Shown here piece by piece: positions 47,962 through 56,310 of a stretch of DNA of 64,000 nucleotides; the stretch's first letter is position 1; each line of letters starts with the position of its first letter. The notes under the pieces are model-generated. The model was given only the letters and a program-made list of their open reading frames with translations. It was not told the origin of the DNA and made no database searches. Position numbers and translations under genes: made by a program. The stretch is from Pseudomonas sp. StFLB209 (lineage in GTDB: Bacteria; Pseudomonadota; Gammaproteobacteria; Pseudomonadales; Pseudomonadaceae), in assembly GCF_000829415.1 (NCBI RefSeq), contig NZ_AP014637.1:2986001-3050000 (forward strand). The letters are read 5' to 3'.

Positions 47962-48963
47962 CTACCTGCGCTTGATCACCGTCTCGCCCTCGGCATTGCG
48001 GCTCAACGTCACCGGCAACACCCTTGGCAGGGCCTGTACCAGGCCGTTGATGTCCCCGATGTTGTAGATGCCGCCAATGCGCAACTGGGCGGTGGCCGGG
48101 TCGGCGATGCGCACCGGGGTCTCCAGGTAGCGGTTGATCTGCGGCAGTGCGTCGGCCAGCGACAAGTTGTCCAGCACCAGTTTGCCATTGCGCCAGGCCA
48201 GCGCGTTGTCCAGCGACGCGGCGGACACTTGCGGATCGACGCTTTGCGGGTTGTAGCGGGCCTGCATGCCGGGTGACAGGTAGGCGATTCGATCGGGCGT
48301 GCTCTTGTCGCTCAGCACCCTGACCGAGCCTTCGCTCAGGGTCACCACCACTGAATCCTGATAAGTCCAGACGTTGAACTGAGTGCCGGTGACTTGCACC
48401 TGGCCGCTGCCGGCATTGACCACGAAAGGATGCGCCGAGTCATGGCGAACCTTGAAGAAGGCTTCGCCCCGGCTCAGGGTCACGCTGCGCTGGTCTTTGT
48501 AATTGCTGTACGACAGCTTCGTGCCGGTGTTCATTTGCACCTGCGAGCCATCGGCCAGGGTGATGTCCTGGATCGCGTTGTCGCTGGCGTAACGATGGTA
48601 GCTGTTCGGAACCCAGCCCTGGTTCCAGCCGAGCAGAGCGGCCATCGGCAGCGCAAAGGCCAATGCGGCCGCGGTCGCCCAATGACGCGTGGTAGAGCCT
48701 TGAGGCTTGGTCTTTACCGGCAGGGGAATGACCTGTGCCTGCGGCGGCGCTACCTCTGTGGCAGCAGGCAGAAACTCGCTGATGTCCCAGATCTCCTGCA
48801 TCGCCTCGAACTCGTGCTGATGCGCCGGGCTGCTGCTCAGCCACTGCTCAAACTGTGCGCGCTCCTGGACCGAGAAATCTGGCTCGTTAAACCGCATGCA
48901 CCAGTGCGCCGCCTCATCGCTGATGCGTTCGTCTGGCACAGAAGAGGGGGGCTGACTGGACAT
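47962..48963 (-). CDS. fpvR: FpvR-type FecR family anti-sigma factor
   Basis: 333 residues. A cytoplasmic anti-sigma region (about 1-90, DEAAHWCMRF...FEQWLSSSPAHQHEFEAMQEIW), one membrane segment (about 94-112), then a periplasmic FecR domain (ITLADGSQVQMNTGTKLSY, LSRGEAFFKV, VTGTQFNVW) and a C-terminal STN-interacting part (AWRNGKLVLDNLSLADALPQINRYL). It is divergent from the sigma factor at 49110, the arrangement of fpvR/fpvI in P. aeruginosa, where FpvR restrains both PvdS and FpvI until FpvA binds ferripyoverdine. Confidence 0.9.
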   Translation of the reverse strand: MSSQPPSSVPDERISDEAAHWCMRFNEPDFSVQERAQFEQWLSSSPAHQHEFEAMQEIWDISEFLPAATEVAPPQAQVIPLPVKTKPQGSTTRHWATAAALAFALPMAALLGWNQGWVPNSYHRYASDNAIQDITLADGSQVQMNTGTKLSYSNYKDQRSVTLSRGEAFFKVRHDSAHPFVVNAGSGQVQVTGTQFNVWTYQDSVVVTLSEGSVRVLSDKSTPDRIAYLSPGMQARYNPQSVDPQVSAASLDNALAWRNGKLVLDNLSLADALPQINRYLETPVRIADPATAQLRIGGIYNIGDINGLVQALPRVLPVTLSRNAEGETVIKRR

Positions 48964-49021
48964 GACGGCTACCGGTTGGGCTGAAGTTTTCTTGTAACAG
49001 GCTGCATGAAGTTCTTTGTAT

Positions 49022-49040
49022 GCAGATGAGAATTATATAC
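49022..49040 (+). promoter_or_regulatory. Fur-box-like site in the fpvR/fpvI intergenic region
   Basis: GCAGATGAGAATTATATAC agrees with the 19-bp Fur consensus at 11 of 19 positions, including the GA.AAT core. It lies 70 nt before the sigma start and 59 nt before fpvR, where Fur could control both. Confidence 0.5.
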
Positions 49041-49109
49041 AGTTAGGCGTTGTTTAACACGGCGAACAGGTGTCAATAATCCGATGGCGGATATTTTGGC
49101 GGAGTGAAC

Positions 49110-49607
49110 ATGGAACAGTACTATCAAGGTCTGGTTGGATATCTGACTGCACGCTTGCGCGATCGCAATATGGCGGCCGATGTAGCGCATGACGCCTACT
49201 TGAAAGTATTGGAAAGCCCACGCCTCAATGGACTTGAATACCCTAAGGCATTTCTTTACCGCACTGCAATAAACCTGTGCGTCGATGCCTTCCGTCGCAA
49301 CGTGGTACGCCACAGCGAGCCCTTGAGCGACCTGATCGCCGAAGAGTGTCCGCGCCGGCAAAGCCCGCAGGCTTCATTGTATGAGCTGCAGCGTGCCGAA
49401 ATGGTCATGGTGGCGCTCGATGAATTGTCTGATAAATGCAGAGAAGCATTTTTGCTGCGCAAGCTTGAAGGGTTGTGCCACGAGCAGATTGCCGCCGCGA
49501 TGGGTATATCCAAAGCCAGTGTCGAAAAACACATTGTTAATGCCATGAAGCACTGCCGGGTGCGGGTGTTTGAAATGGAACAGCACTCAGCACGCGCCAA
49601 GCGTTAA
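49110..49607 (+). CDS. fpvI: FpvI-like ECF sigma factor (FecI group)
   Basis: About 165 residues from the ATG at 49110, chosen because GGAG at 49101-49104 sits 5 nt upstream; a GTG at 49104 is too close to that site. Sigma region 2 (YYQGLVGYLTARLRDRNMAADVAHDAYLKVLE) with FLYRTAINLCVDAFRR, and region 4 (LDELSDKCREAFLLRKLEGLCHEQIAAAMGISKASVEKHI) are complete; region 3 is absent as in all ECF factors. Divergent from fpvR and 84 nt before pvdQ. Expected role: transcribe fpvA when FpvA-FpvR signalling releases it. Its TAA stop is also part of the pvdQ IS box. Confidence 0.9.
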   Translation: MEQYYQGLVGYLTARLRDRNMAADVAHDAYLKVLESPRLNGLEYPKAFLYRTAINLCVDAFRRNVVRHSEPLSDLIAEECPRRQSPQASLYELQRAEMVMVALDELSDKCREAFLLRKLEGLCHEQIAAAMGISKASVEKHIVNAMKHCRVRVFEMEQHSARAKR

Positions 49608-49628
49608 ATTTATTTGCAGTTCATCCGT
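49605..49628 (+). promoter_or_regulatory. PvdS-type IS box promoter of pvdQ
   Basis: TAAAT at 49605-49609, exactly 16 nt, CGT at 49626-49628. Its -35 element overlaps the stop codon of the upstream sigma gene. Perfect match 64 nt before the pvdQ start. Confidence 0.82.
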
Positions 49629-49691
49629 CTTCCCAGCATCCACACGCCGTGCGCCCGTTCGGTGTAGCTGATTGATTGCAAGGGGATTCAG

Positions 49692-51965
49692 GTGCGTCGA
49701 AGTTTTCTGATAAGTGCGCTGGCTGCCGCCGTTTTGTGGCAGGCGGGATGTACCCGCGAAGCCCTTGATAAGGGCGAGACTGAAATCCGCTGGACCTCTT
49801 ACAGTATCCCGCATATTCGAGCCAATGATGAACGCGGGCTGGGTTATGGCGTGGGTTATGCCTATGCCCGTGACAACCTGTGCCTGCTCAGCGAAGAAGT
49901 GCTGACCGCACGCGGTGAACGTGCGCGGTTCATGGGCCGTGAGGGCGAGTCTTCGGCGCGGCTGGATAATGTCAGCTCCGACCTGTTCTTTACCTGGCTC
50001 AATAACGACAAGGCGGTCGATGCGTTCTGGCGTGCTCAGCCCGAGCCGGTCAAGCAGCTGCTGACGGGTTATACCGCCGGCTTTAACCGCTATCTCAAGG
50101 ACAAAGGCGCACCGCAGGCCTGCCAGGGCGCCGAGTGGGTCCGGCCGCTGCAGGAAACCGACATGGTGCGGCTGATTCACCGGTTGATGGTCGAAGGCGG
50201 TATCGGCCGCTTTGCCGAACCGCTGCTGGCGGCCTTGCCGCCTGCCGCGTTGGCGGAGAAAACCGCCAGTATTGATACCGCACGTATTCAGGGCTCGGTC
50301 TACGAGCGTGGCAGTAACGCCATTGCCGTGGGTGGCGAGCGTACCGAGAACGGCCGTGGTCGACTGCTCGGTAATCCGCACTTCCCGTGGTCTGGCGCGC
50401 TGCGTTTCTATCAGATGCACCTGACCATCCCCGGCAAGCTGGACGTGATGGGCGCTTCGCTGCCCGGCTTGCCGGTGGTCAATATCGGCTTCAACCAGAA
50501 GCTGGCCTGGACCCACACCGTCGACACCTCCGGCCACTTCACCCTGCGCAAGCTGCGCCTGGACCCGAAAGACCCGCAGCGCTACCTGATCGACGGCAAG
50601 AGCTATCCGCTGCTGGCCCGTGAAGTGCAGATTCAGGTGCGCGAGGCCGACGGCAGGCTGACGACCCAGAAACAGCTGATCCATGAATCGCGCTTCGGCC
50701 CGCTGATCAAGTGGCCGGGCGTGGCGGACTGGGACAGCCAGCATGCTTATGCTTTCCAGGATGCCAACCTGGCCAACACCCGGGCGCTGGAGCAGTGGTA
50801 CGCGATGAACCGGGCCGGCAGCGTCAGCGAATTGCGTGACGTGGTGCAGCGCATTCAGGGCATTCCGTGGGTCAACACCCTGGCTGCCGACCAGCAGGGC
50901 CAGGCGGCTTACATGAATGTCTCGGTGGTGCCGAATGTCAGCCTGCAACAGTTGCAGGGCTGCATCGACCCGGCGCTTCAGGCCCGTGGCCTGCCGGGGC
51001 TGGACGGCAGCCGCAGCGCCTGCGACTGGCAGACCGCCGAGGGCGCGGTGCAGGCCGGTATCGTGCCGGGCTCACAGTTGCCGGTGTTGCTGCGCAAGGA
51101 CTTCGTGCAGAACGCCAACGACAGCGCCTGGATGAGTAACCCGGCAGAACCGTTGACCGGCTTCTCGCCATTGGTCAGCCGTGAAGGTGCGCCACTGGGC
51201 CTGCGTGCGCGCTTTGCCCTGACGCAACTGGCCGGGCTGGAAAACAACCCCATCAGCGAAGCCTTCCTCAAGGATCTGGTCAGTGGCGAGCGCGTACATG
51301 CCGCCAATCTGTTGCTCGATGATTTGCTGCAATGGTGCGCGGCACTCAAGGACCAGACCTCCTTCGAGCGCGCCTGCACCGCCATGAAATCCTGGGACCG
51401 CACCGCCAGCAGCCAGGCATCCATCGGCTGGCTGTACTTCCAGGCCTTCGCCCGGGAATTCCAGAAAGCCAACAAAGGCTGGAGCGTGCCCTTCGATAGC
51501 AACAACCCGCAGACCACGCCGCGCGGCATCGACTGGCACCAACCGGAAGTGGCCAAAGCGGTTGCCGACATGCTGCACAAGGCGATTGCTCAAGTCGATG
51601 CACTGAAACTGCCTGCCGACGTCACCTGGGGTCAACTGCAGGCCGTTGCGCATAACGGCAAGCGCATCCCGATTCCGGGCGGCGATGGGCATCTGGGGGT
51701 GTACAACGCGATCCAGAGCGTGCCGCAGAAGGATGGAACACTGAAAGTGGTCAGCGGCAGCAGCTATATCCAGTTAGTCAGCTTTGATGAGAAGGGGCCG
51801 GTGGCTCAGGGGTTGTTGGCGTTCTCGCAATCCAGTGATCCGGCATCGACGCATTTTGCGGATCAGACCGAGTTGTTTTCAAGGCAGGATTGGCAGGTGT
51901 TGCCGTTCAGGGATGAACAGATCAAGGCGGATCGGGGGTTGGAGGTGGTGCGGTTAAGGGAGTGA
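49692..51965 (+). CDS. pvdQ: Acylase PvdQ (Ntn-hydrolase, penicillin acylase family)
   Basis: 757 residues from a GTG at 49692 with GGGG about 6 nt upstream. The signal region MRRSFLISALAAAVLWQAGC is followed by an alpha subunit, the autocleavage site GSNAIAVGG with nucleophile Ser208, and a beta subunit containing GNPHFPW, the substrate-pocket VGWTHT-equivalent LAWTHTVDT and FVQNANDSAWMSNP. PvdQ removes the fatty-acid chain from the acylated pyoverdine precursor in the periplasm and can hydrolyse acyl-homoserine lactones. The AGC motif at the signal end could make it a lipoprotein, although the position before AGC is Gln rather than Leu. It is expressed from its own IS box. Confidence 0.94.
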   Translation: MRRSFLISALAAAVLWQAGCTREALDKGETEIRWTSYSIPHIRANDERGLGYGVGYAYARDNLCLLSEEVLTARGERARFMGREGESSARLDNVSSDLFFTWLNNDKAVDAFWRAQPEPVKQLLTGYTAGFNRYLKDKGAPQACQGAEWVRPLQETDMVRLIHRLMVEGGIGRFAEPLLAALPPAALAEKTASIDTARIQGSVYERGSNAIAVGGERTENGRGRLLGNPHFPWSGALRFYQMHLTIPGKLDVMGASLPGLPVVNIGFNQKLAWTHTVDTSGHFTLRKLRLDPKDPQRYLIDGKSYPLLAREVQIQVREADGRLTTQKQLIHESRFGPLIKWPGVADWDSQHAYAFQDANLANTRALEQWYAMNRAGSVSELRDVVQRIQGIPWVNTLAADQQGQAAYMNVSVVPNVSLQQLQGCIDPALQARGLPGLDGSRSACDWQTAEGAVQAGIVPGSQLPVLLRKDFVQNANDSAWMSNPAEPLTGFSPLVSREGAPLGLRARFALTQLAGLENNPISEAFLKDLVSGERVHAANLLLDDLLQWCAALKDQTSFERACTAMKSWDRTASSQASIGWLYFQAFAREFQKANKGWSVPFDSNNPQTTPRGIDWHQPEVAKAVADMLHKAIAQVDALKLPADVTWGQLQAVAHNGKRIPIPGGDGHLGVYNAIQSVPQKDGTLKVVSGSSYIQLVSFDEKGPVAQGLLAFSQSSDPASTHFADQTELFSRQDWQVLPFRDEQIKADRGLEVVRLRE

Positions 51966-51986
51966 AGTACCTGCGGTTTTGTTAAT

Positions 51987-52016
51987 AAAAAAGCCACTTT
52001 TAAAAGTGGCTTTTTT
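51987..52016 (+). terminator. Rho-independent terminator after pvdQ
   Basis: AAGCCACTTTTAAAAGTGGC with flanking A-run and T-run (A6 before, T6 after). A textbook terminator, symmetrical enough to act on both strands, about 25 nt after the pvdQ stop. Confidence 0.92.
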
Positions 52017-52171
52017 GCATTGTAATGTTTGGTCTCACAACCAGCGTAAAGGCAGCATGCTCTTGAATACCGATCGCTTGTCGACAAGATCACGCGTGAA
52101 CACACTCAGGGTACATCGTTGTGGTTGAGATGTGTACGTCAATAGTGCAGTTCTTTTACAGGCACCTTTGA

Positions 52172-54547
52172 TCAGTAACTGTACTTGATCGATGTCATAA
52201 AATTTCGCGGTGGACCATAAGTTCCCCACGTGCTGTAGCTGGTAAGGTATTCCCTGTCGAAGATGTTGTTAACATTGACCGAGACTGACAGGTTGCTGTT
52301 TACCTGATAGCGGGCCATGAGATTGGCCAAAGCGTAACTTCCCTGCGTGAACCCCAGGTTTTCAACTTTAGAGCTCCAGTCCATGCCACCGCCTATTGTC
52401 AGCTTGTTCAGGGCTCCTGACAGCTTATAGGTAGTGAAGGTCTTGGCGATGTGTTGTGGCACATAGGTCATGAGCCGCGCGTCGTTGGCATCGCGGATAT
52501 CGTTGTAGCTATAGCCTGCGCCGACCTGCCAGCCTTCTGTCAGCTCACCGTTGAATTCCAGTTCAACCCCTTTTGTCTCCGTGCCGCTTTCGGTGTCATA
52601 AATGGTGCGGTTGCCCAGCGTATACCAGTAGGCGCGGTTATCCAGCTCTGTTTTGTACAGCGAAAGACTGGCGTTGATCCGCCCTTCGTTGAAGCTGGAC
52701 TTGATACCCACCTCGTAGCTGATCCCTTCTTCAGGATCGAGCGGGGAGTTGTTGATATCCAGGTAGCGGGCCAATTGAGGGTTGAAGATCTTGGTATAGC
52801 TTGCATAGACCGACCAGTTGTCGTCGAGTGCATGAACGAGGCCGGCATAAGGCACGAACAGTCCGGTTTTCTTGTTCAAACGCTCACTCTTGACGCCTGA
52901 GCTGAAGGTTGTGGAGTCCACGTCCCGTTTCCAGTCGGTCACGCGTCCGCCCAACAGTAGGCTGGTCGCATCGCTGAGGCTGAAGCGTGCGCTCAGGTAA
53001 GCGCTTTGCTGCGTTTCATTGGTGACCGTCTTTCCTGTTTTAGTGATGTTGTCCGGTTTTGGTAGTGTGTTTTCCAGGTCGAAGTAGTCGGCGACGTAGT
53101 AACTGCCGGTCGAGTAAGTGGCGTTATAGGTGGGGGCCTTGGACTGCAGGTCGGACAGTGTGATACCGCTGATCAGCTCATGCTCACGACCGAATAATGA
53201 AAACTTGCCTGTGAGATACGAGTCAAAGGTACTTTGTCGGCTGGTCGGTTGGTAACGTAGCAAGCTGCTGATATTGCTGCCTGCGCCTGGTCGCGCAACG
53301 GTGCCAAAGGCGCCATACAATGAGTCGGAGCGATGCTCGGTATAGTTGAGTTCGGCTTTGCCGCTCCAGTTAGAGTTAAAATGATGCTCAACCGAGGCAA
53401 ACACATTGCTCAGCTCGTGATCGTAGTATGACCATGAGGGACTGACGGTATCTGATGGGTCGAAATCGAAGCGTTGGCCGGTGCCGTAGAATAGCGGTAT
53501 TCGGTTCATGGGCGCGTCGGTATCACGGGTGATGTGACTTGCGCCAAATGTGAGCAAGGTGCTGTCGTTGAGGTCAGCTTCTCCAATACCGTAGAAGGTG
53601 TAACTGTCTTGTTTGTAATTATCAACCCACGAGCCTTGGCGTTTATAATCTAACACCGCACGGCCTCTGATGTTGCCCGTCTCTGTCAGCGGGCCGGAGA
53701 TATCTGCACTGCTTCCATAGCGGCTCCAGTTGCCTGCCTCTGCTGTCAAACTGACCTGAGGCTCATAAGTCGGGCGCTTGCGAACCATATTCACTGTGGC
53801 GGCAGGCGAGCCAAGACTATTCATCAACCCGGTGGCGCCGCGAACGACTTCAACCCGGTCATAAATCGCCGTGTTTTGGAGGTAGGTTTGCAGAGTGCTC
53901 GAGGTCTGTACGCCGTCAATCTGAAAACTATTAACCGTACTTCCTCTTGACGAGATAGTAGCGCTGTCTGTTCCATAGCCGGTGACATGCAGTACGCTGA
54001 TCCCTGGCGTTGCTTCCAGGACATCTTCAAGATTTTCTAGCCGCTGGTCTTCCAGACGCTGGCTGGTTAATACCGTAATCGACTGTGGCGTATCCTTTGG
54101 AGAAAGGTTTAATCGTGTCGCGCTGCTCGTTGCATAAGTTGTGTAGGAGCCAGTTCCTTCAGTGATCGAGCCAGGCGCCTTACCCGAAATATCGACCGAG
54201 GAAATCTCCAGCGCCCCACCTCCCTCCGGCCGCGAAACCAGATAACTCCCATCCCCGGTCTTCTGCACCTGCAACCCGCTACCGCTCACCAGCCGCTGCA
54301 ACGCTTGCTCCACCGTCAAGCTGGCCTTCAGCCCCTGGGCCTGCCGTCCTTCAGCAATATCGGTGGCAAACAGAATCCGGCTACCTGTCTGCCCGGCCAG
54401 GGCATTAAGTGCCTGGTCCAGTGCCTGCGGTGCGATGTCGAGCTGATAGGCCGTGTCCTGTGCCATGGCTGTGCCGGCCATCAGCAGGGCGGCGGCCAGC
54501 AGACTCAGGCGTTGTGAGAGGCGTGGTGATGATCCGTTGTTACCCAT
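52172..54547 (-). CDS. Second TonB-dependent siderophore receptor with STN signalling domain
   Basis: 791 residues. GGGGA 6 nt before the ATG; signal peptide ends AGTAMA; STN domain at about 30-110 (YQLDIAPQALDQALNALAGQTGSRILFA); plug (KDTPQSITVLTSQRLEDQRLENLEDVLEATPGI, GATGLMNSLGSPAATVNMVRKRP) and barrel to a C-terminal aromatic (TSIKYSY). The STN domain and the upstream FecR and ECF sigma genes make this a complete cell-surface signalling unit. Its ligand is unknown; the RSDS/FiuA/FoxA-type xenosiderophores are possibilities. The local sequence has more A/T at third positions than the pvd genes, which hints at separate origin. About 92 nt separate it from the anti-sigma gene. Confidence 0.9.
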   Translation of the reverse strand: MGNNGSSPRLSQRLSLLAAALLMAGTAMAQDTAYQLDIAPQALDQALNALAGQTGSRILFATDIAEGRQAQGLKASLTVEQALQRLVSGSGLQVQKTGDGSYLVSRPEGGGALEISSVDISGKAPGSITEGTGSYTTYATSSATRLNLSPKDTPQSITVLTSQRLEDQRLENLEDVLEATPGISVLHVTGYGTDSATISSRGSTVNSFQIDGVQTSSTLQTYLQNTAIYDRVEVVRGATGLMNSLGSPAATVNMVRKRPTYEPQVSLTAEAGNWSRYGSSADISGPLTETGNIRGRAVLDYKRQGSWVDNYKQDSYTFYGIGEADLNDSTLLTFGASHITRDTDAPMNRIPLFYGTGQRFDFDPSDTVSPSWSYYDHELSNVFASVEHHFNSNWSGKAELNYTEHRSDSLYGAFGTVARPGAGSNISSLLRYQPTSRQSTFDSYLTGKFSLFGREHELISGITLSDLQSKAPTYNATYSTGSYYVADYFDLENTLPKPDNITKTGKTVTNETQQSAYLSARFSLSDATSLLLGGRVTDWKRDVDSTTFSSGVKSERLNKKTGLFVPYAGLVHALDDNWSVYASYTKIFNPQLARYLDINNSPLDPEEGISYEVGIKSSFNEGRINASLSLYKTELDNRAYWYTLGNRTIYDTESGTETKGVELEFNGELTEGWQVGAGYSYNDIRDANDARLMTYVPQHIAKTFTTYKLSGALNKLTIGGGMDWSSKVENLGFTQGSYALANLMARYQVNSNLSVSVNVNNIFDREYLTSYSTWGTYGPPRNFMTSIKYSY

Positions 54548-54639
54548 GATTTCCCCAAATTGAGCAGTCGTTTTTGCGTTCTTCTGGGTCTATGGCGTAT
54601 CAGCGGTTATCGATGTTGATGTGCGCTTGAAAATAAATC

Positions 54640-55476
54640 TCAACGGCTGCGGTATAGCGTCAGGCTGCCATCACTGCCGCGCTGCACGGTCACCGGCAAG
54701 ATGTTGGGCAGCAGGTTGATCAGCGCTTCCACCGACGCGCTGTCGAATTCGCCGGACAGGCGCAGTTCGCCGGTGCGGGCGTCGGCGACTCTGATCGGCG
54801 CTTGGCGGTAGTGCTGCAGGTCGGCGACCACTTCGCTGAGCGGCGTGCCATTGAAGCGCAGTTTGCCGTGTTGCCAGGCGGTCAGGGCTTGGGTATTGGC
54901 CGGTTGCGGGCGGTCGATGAGTTCGGCGGTGGCGCGCAGTTGTTCACCGGCCAGTACCCGGCGCGGGGTGTTGTGCAGGTTGTTGACCTCCACTTCGCCT
55001 TCGATCACTGCCACTTGCACGCCGCGGCGGTCGCTGCGTACGTCGAACACGGTACCGATGTCGCGAACTTGCACGCCTTGGCTACGGACGATGAACGGTT
55101 TTTCGCCGTGCACCACGGTGAACATGGCTTCGCCTTGCAGCAGTTCCAGTTGGCGGCTGCGCAGGCGGTGTTCGATGCGTAGCCGGGTGCCGGAGTTGAG
55201 CACCACCTGGCTGCCGTCTGCCAGGCTCAGTTGCTGGCGCTGGCCGAGGGCGACCTGGATGTCTTCGCTGCGCCAGCTTGGATCGAAGGTCCAGATAGCG
55301 GCGGCAATGGCCAGGCTGAGCAGGCCGCCGGCTGCCGCATTGCGCTGTTTGCGGCGTTTGGTCTGGGCCTTGCCTTCGGCCAGCAGCGCTTCGCGCGACG
55401 GCACCCGTTCGCGCAGGGCGTCGGTATAGGGCTGCAGGGCGTCTTCGCGAGGCGGTCGGTCGTCAGGTTTTTTCAT
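54640..55476 (-). CDS. FecR-type anti-sigma regulator with short N-terminal region
   Basis: About 278 residues from the ATG at 55476, 10 nt after the sigma stop; an upstream ATG at 55536 would overlap the sigma gene by 50 nt and adds no family sequence. Membrane segment at about 49-67 (AAAGGLLSLAIAAAIWTF). FecR domain: QLSLADGSQVVLNSGTRLRIEHRL, LLQGEAMFTVVHGEKPF, RDIGTVFDVR, VIEGEVEVNN; then the AWQHGKLRFNGTPLSEVVADLQHYR segment that meets the receptor STN domain. The cytoplasmic part is only about 48 residues and lacks the usual A..W..RL...WL pattern seen in the FpvR-like protein. Confidence 0.88.
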   Translation of the reverse strand: MKKPDDRPPREDALQPYTDALRERVPSREALLAEGKAQTKRRKQRNAAAGGLLSLAIAAAIWTFDPSWRSEDIQVALGQRQQLSLADGSQVVLNSGTRLRIEHRLRSRQLELLQGEAMFTVVHGEKPFIVRSQGVQVRDIGTVFDVRSDRRGVQVAVIEGEVEVNNLHNTPRRVLAGEQLRATAELIDRPQPANTQALTAWQHGKLRFNGTPLSEVVADLQHYRQAPIRVADARTGELRLSGEFDSASVEALINLLPNILPVTVQRGSDGSLTLYRSR

Positions 55477-55486
55477 TGCTGATTCT

Positions 55487-56014
55487 TCACAGCTGGCACG
55501 CCCGGCGTGCCGGTTCCCATTGTTGGGCGATGGCACGCATGGCGCGGCCGAAGTGCTGGGTGATCATGTTCAATGACAGGCCCAGCTCTTCGGCGATTTC
55601 CTTTTGCGGCATGCCGTGGATGCGGTGCAGCAGGAACACCTGGCGCTGGCGCGCCGGCAACGCCTCAATGATTGCCAGCAGTGCAGTGAGCTGCTGTTCA
55701 AAATCCAGTGCCTGGGCACCATCCCAATTGTCGAACGCTGCTTCTGCTGGCAAGGGCTGGTTCAAATGCGCCTGGCGAGTGCGTTCGGCGCGCAGGCGGT
55801 CGATGGCCCGGTTGAAGGTCATCCTGCGCAAAAACGCCAGCGGTTGGCTGATGCTGTGTGTCGGTGGTTTCTCCAGCACTTGCAGACACACGTCATGCAC
55901 CAGGTCCCGGGCAAAGTCGCGGCCTCGAAAACGCCGCCGCAGGCTGTCGACCAAGTCGTCGTAGTGCAAGGCCAGGGTAGCGATCAATTGTGGGTTGGGC
56001 GGCAAGTCGGACAT
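55487..56014 (-). CDS. FecI-type ECF sigma factor of second signalling system
   Basis: 175 residues: region 2 (LALHYDDLVDSLRRRFRGRDFARDLVHDVCLQVLEKPP, LAFLRRMTFNRAIDRLR) and region 4 (IIEALPARQRQVFLLHRIHGMPQKEIAEELGLSLNMITQHF). It is first in a three-gene minus-strand unit with the anti-sigma and receptor, the standard fecI-fecR-fecA order, unlike the divergent fpvI/fpvR pair. A GAGAAT-containing Fur-like site lies directly upstream at 56027-56045, so iron repression is likely. It should activate mainly the receptor gene at 52172. Confidence 0.9.
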   Translation of the reverse strand: MSDLPPNPQLIATLALHYDDLVDSLRRRFRGRDFARDLVHDVCLQVLEKPPTHSISQPLAFLRRMTFNRAIDRLRAERTRQAHLNQPLPAEAAFDNWDGAQALDFEQQLTALLAIIEALPARQRQVFLLHRIHGMPQKEIAEELGLSLNMITQHFGRAMRAIAQQWEPARRACQL

Positions 56015-56026
56015 GGTGTGCCAGAT

Positions 56027-56045
56027 GCATATGAGAATTTATCGC
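56027..56045 (-). promoter_or_regulatory. Fur-box-like site upstream of second sigma gene
   Basis: Plus-strand GCATATGAGAATTTATCGC matches the Fur consensus at about 10 of 19 positions and shares ATGAGAATT with the site before fpvI. It starts 13 nt before the sigma start codon. Confidence 0.5.
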
Positions 56046-56310
56046 ATTATAGGCAGCGTACGATTTGATCGTCGAGGTGCAGGTTAATTGTTATCAGGCA
56101 GTGAGCGCGGGCGTGCAAAGGCCTTATCAATAAATTGTCACATTATTGTCATCTTGTATGGCCATGCTCCCGCCATCAGCAAATGCTGAGTAATGGACGA
56201 AATTTGCTCAATGGACTTTCGATATACGTCGGTTATCGGCACAATTCGCGTCCGCTTTTTTCAGGAGGCTCGCGGACTCCTGTTGGCCGACCTTTTATTA
56301 CGGAAGCGAA

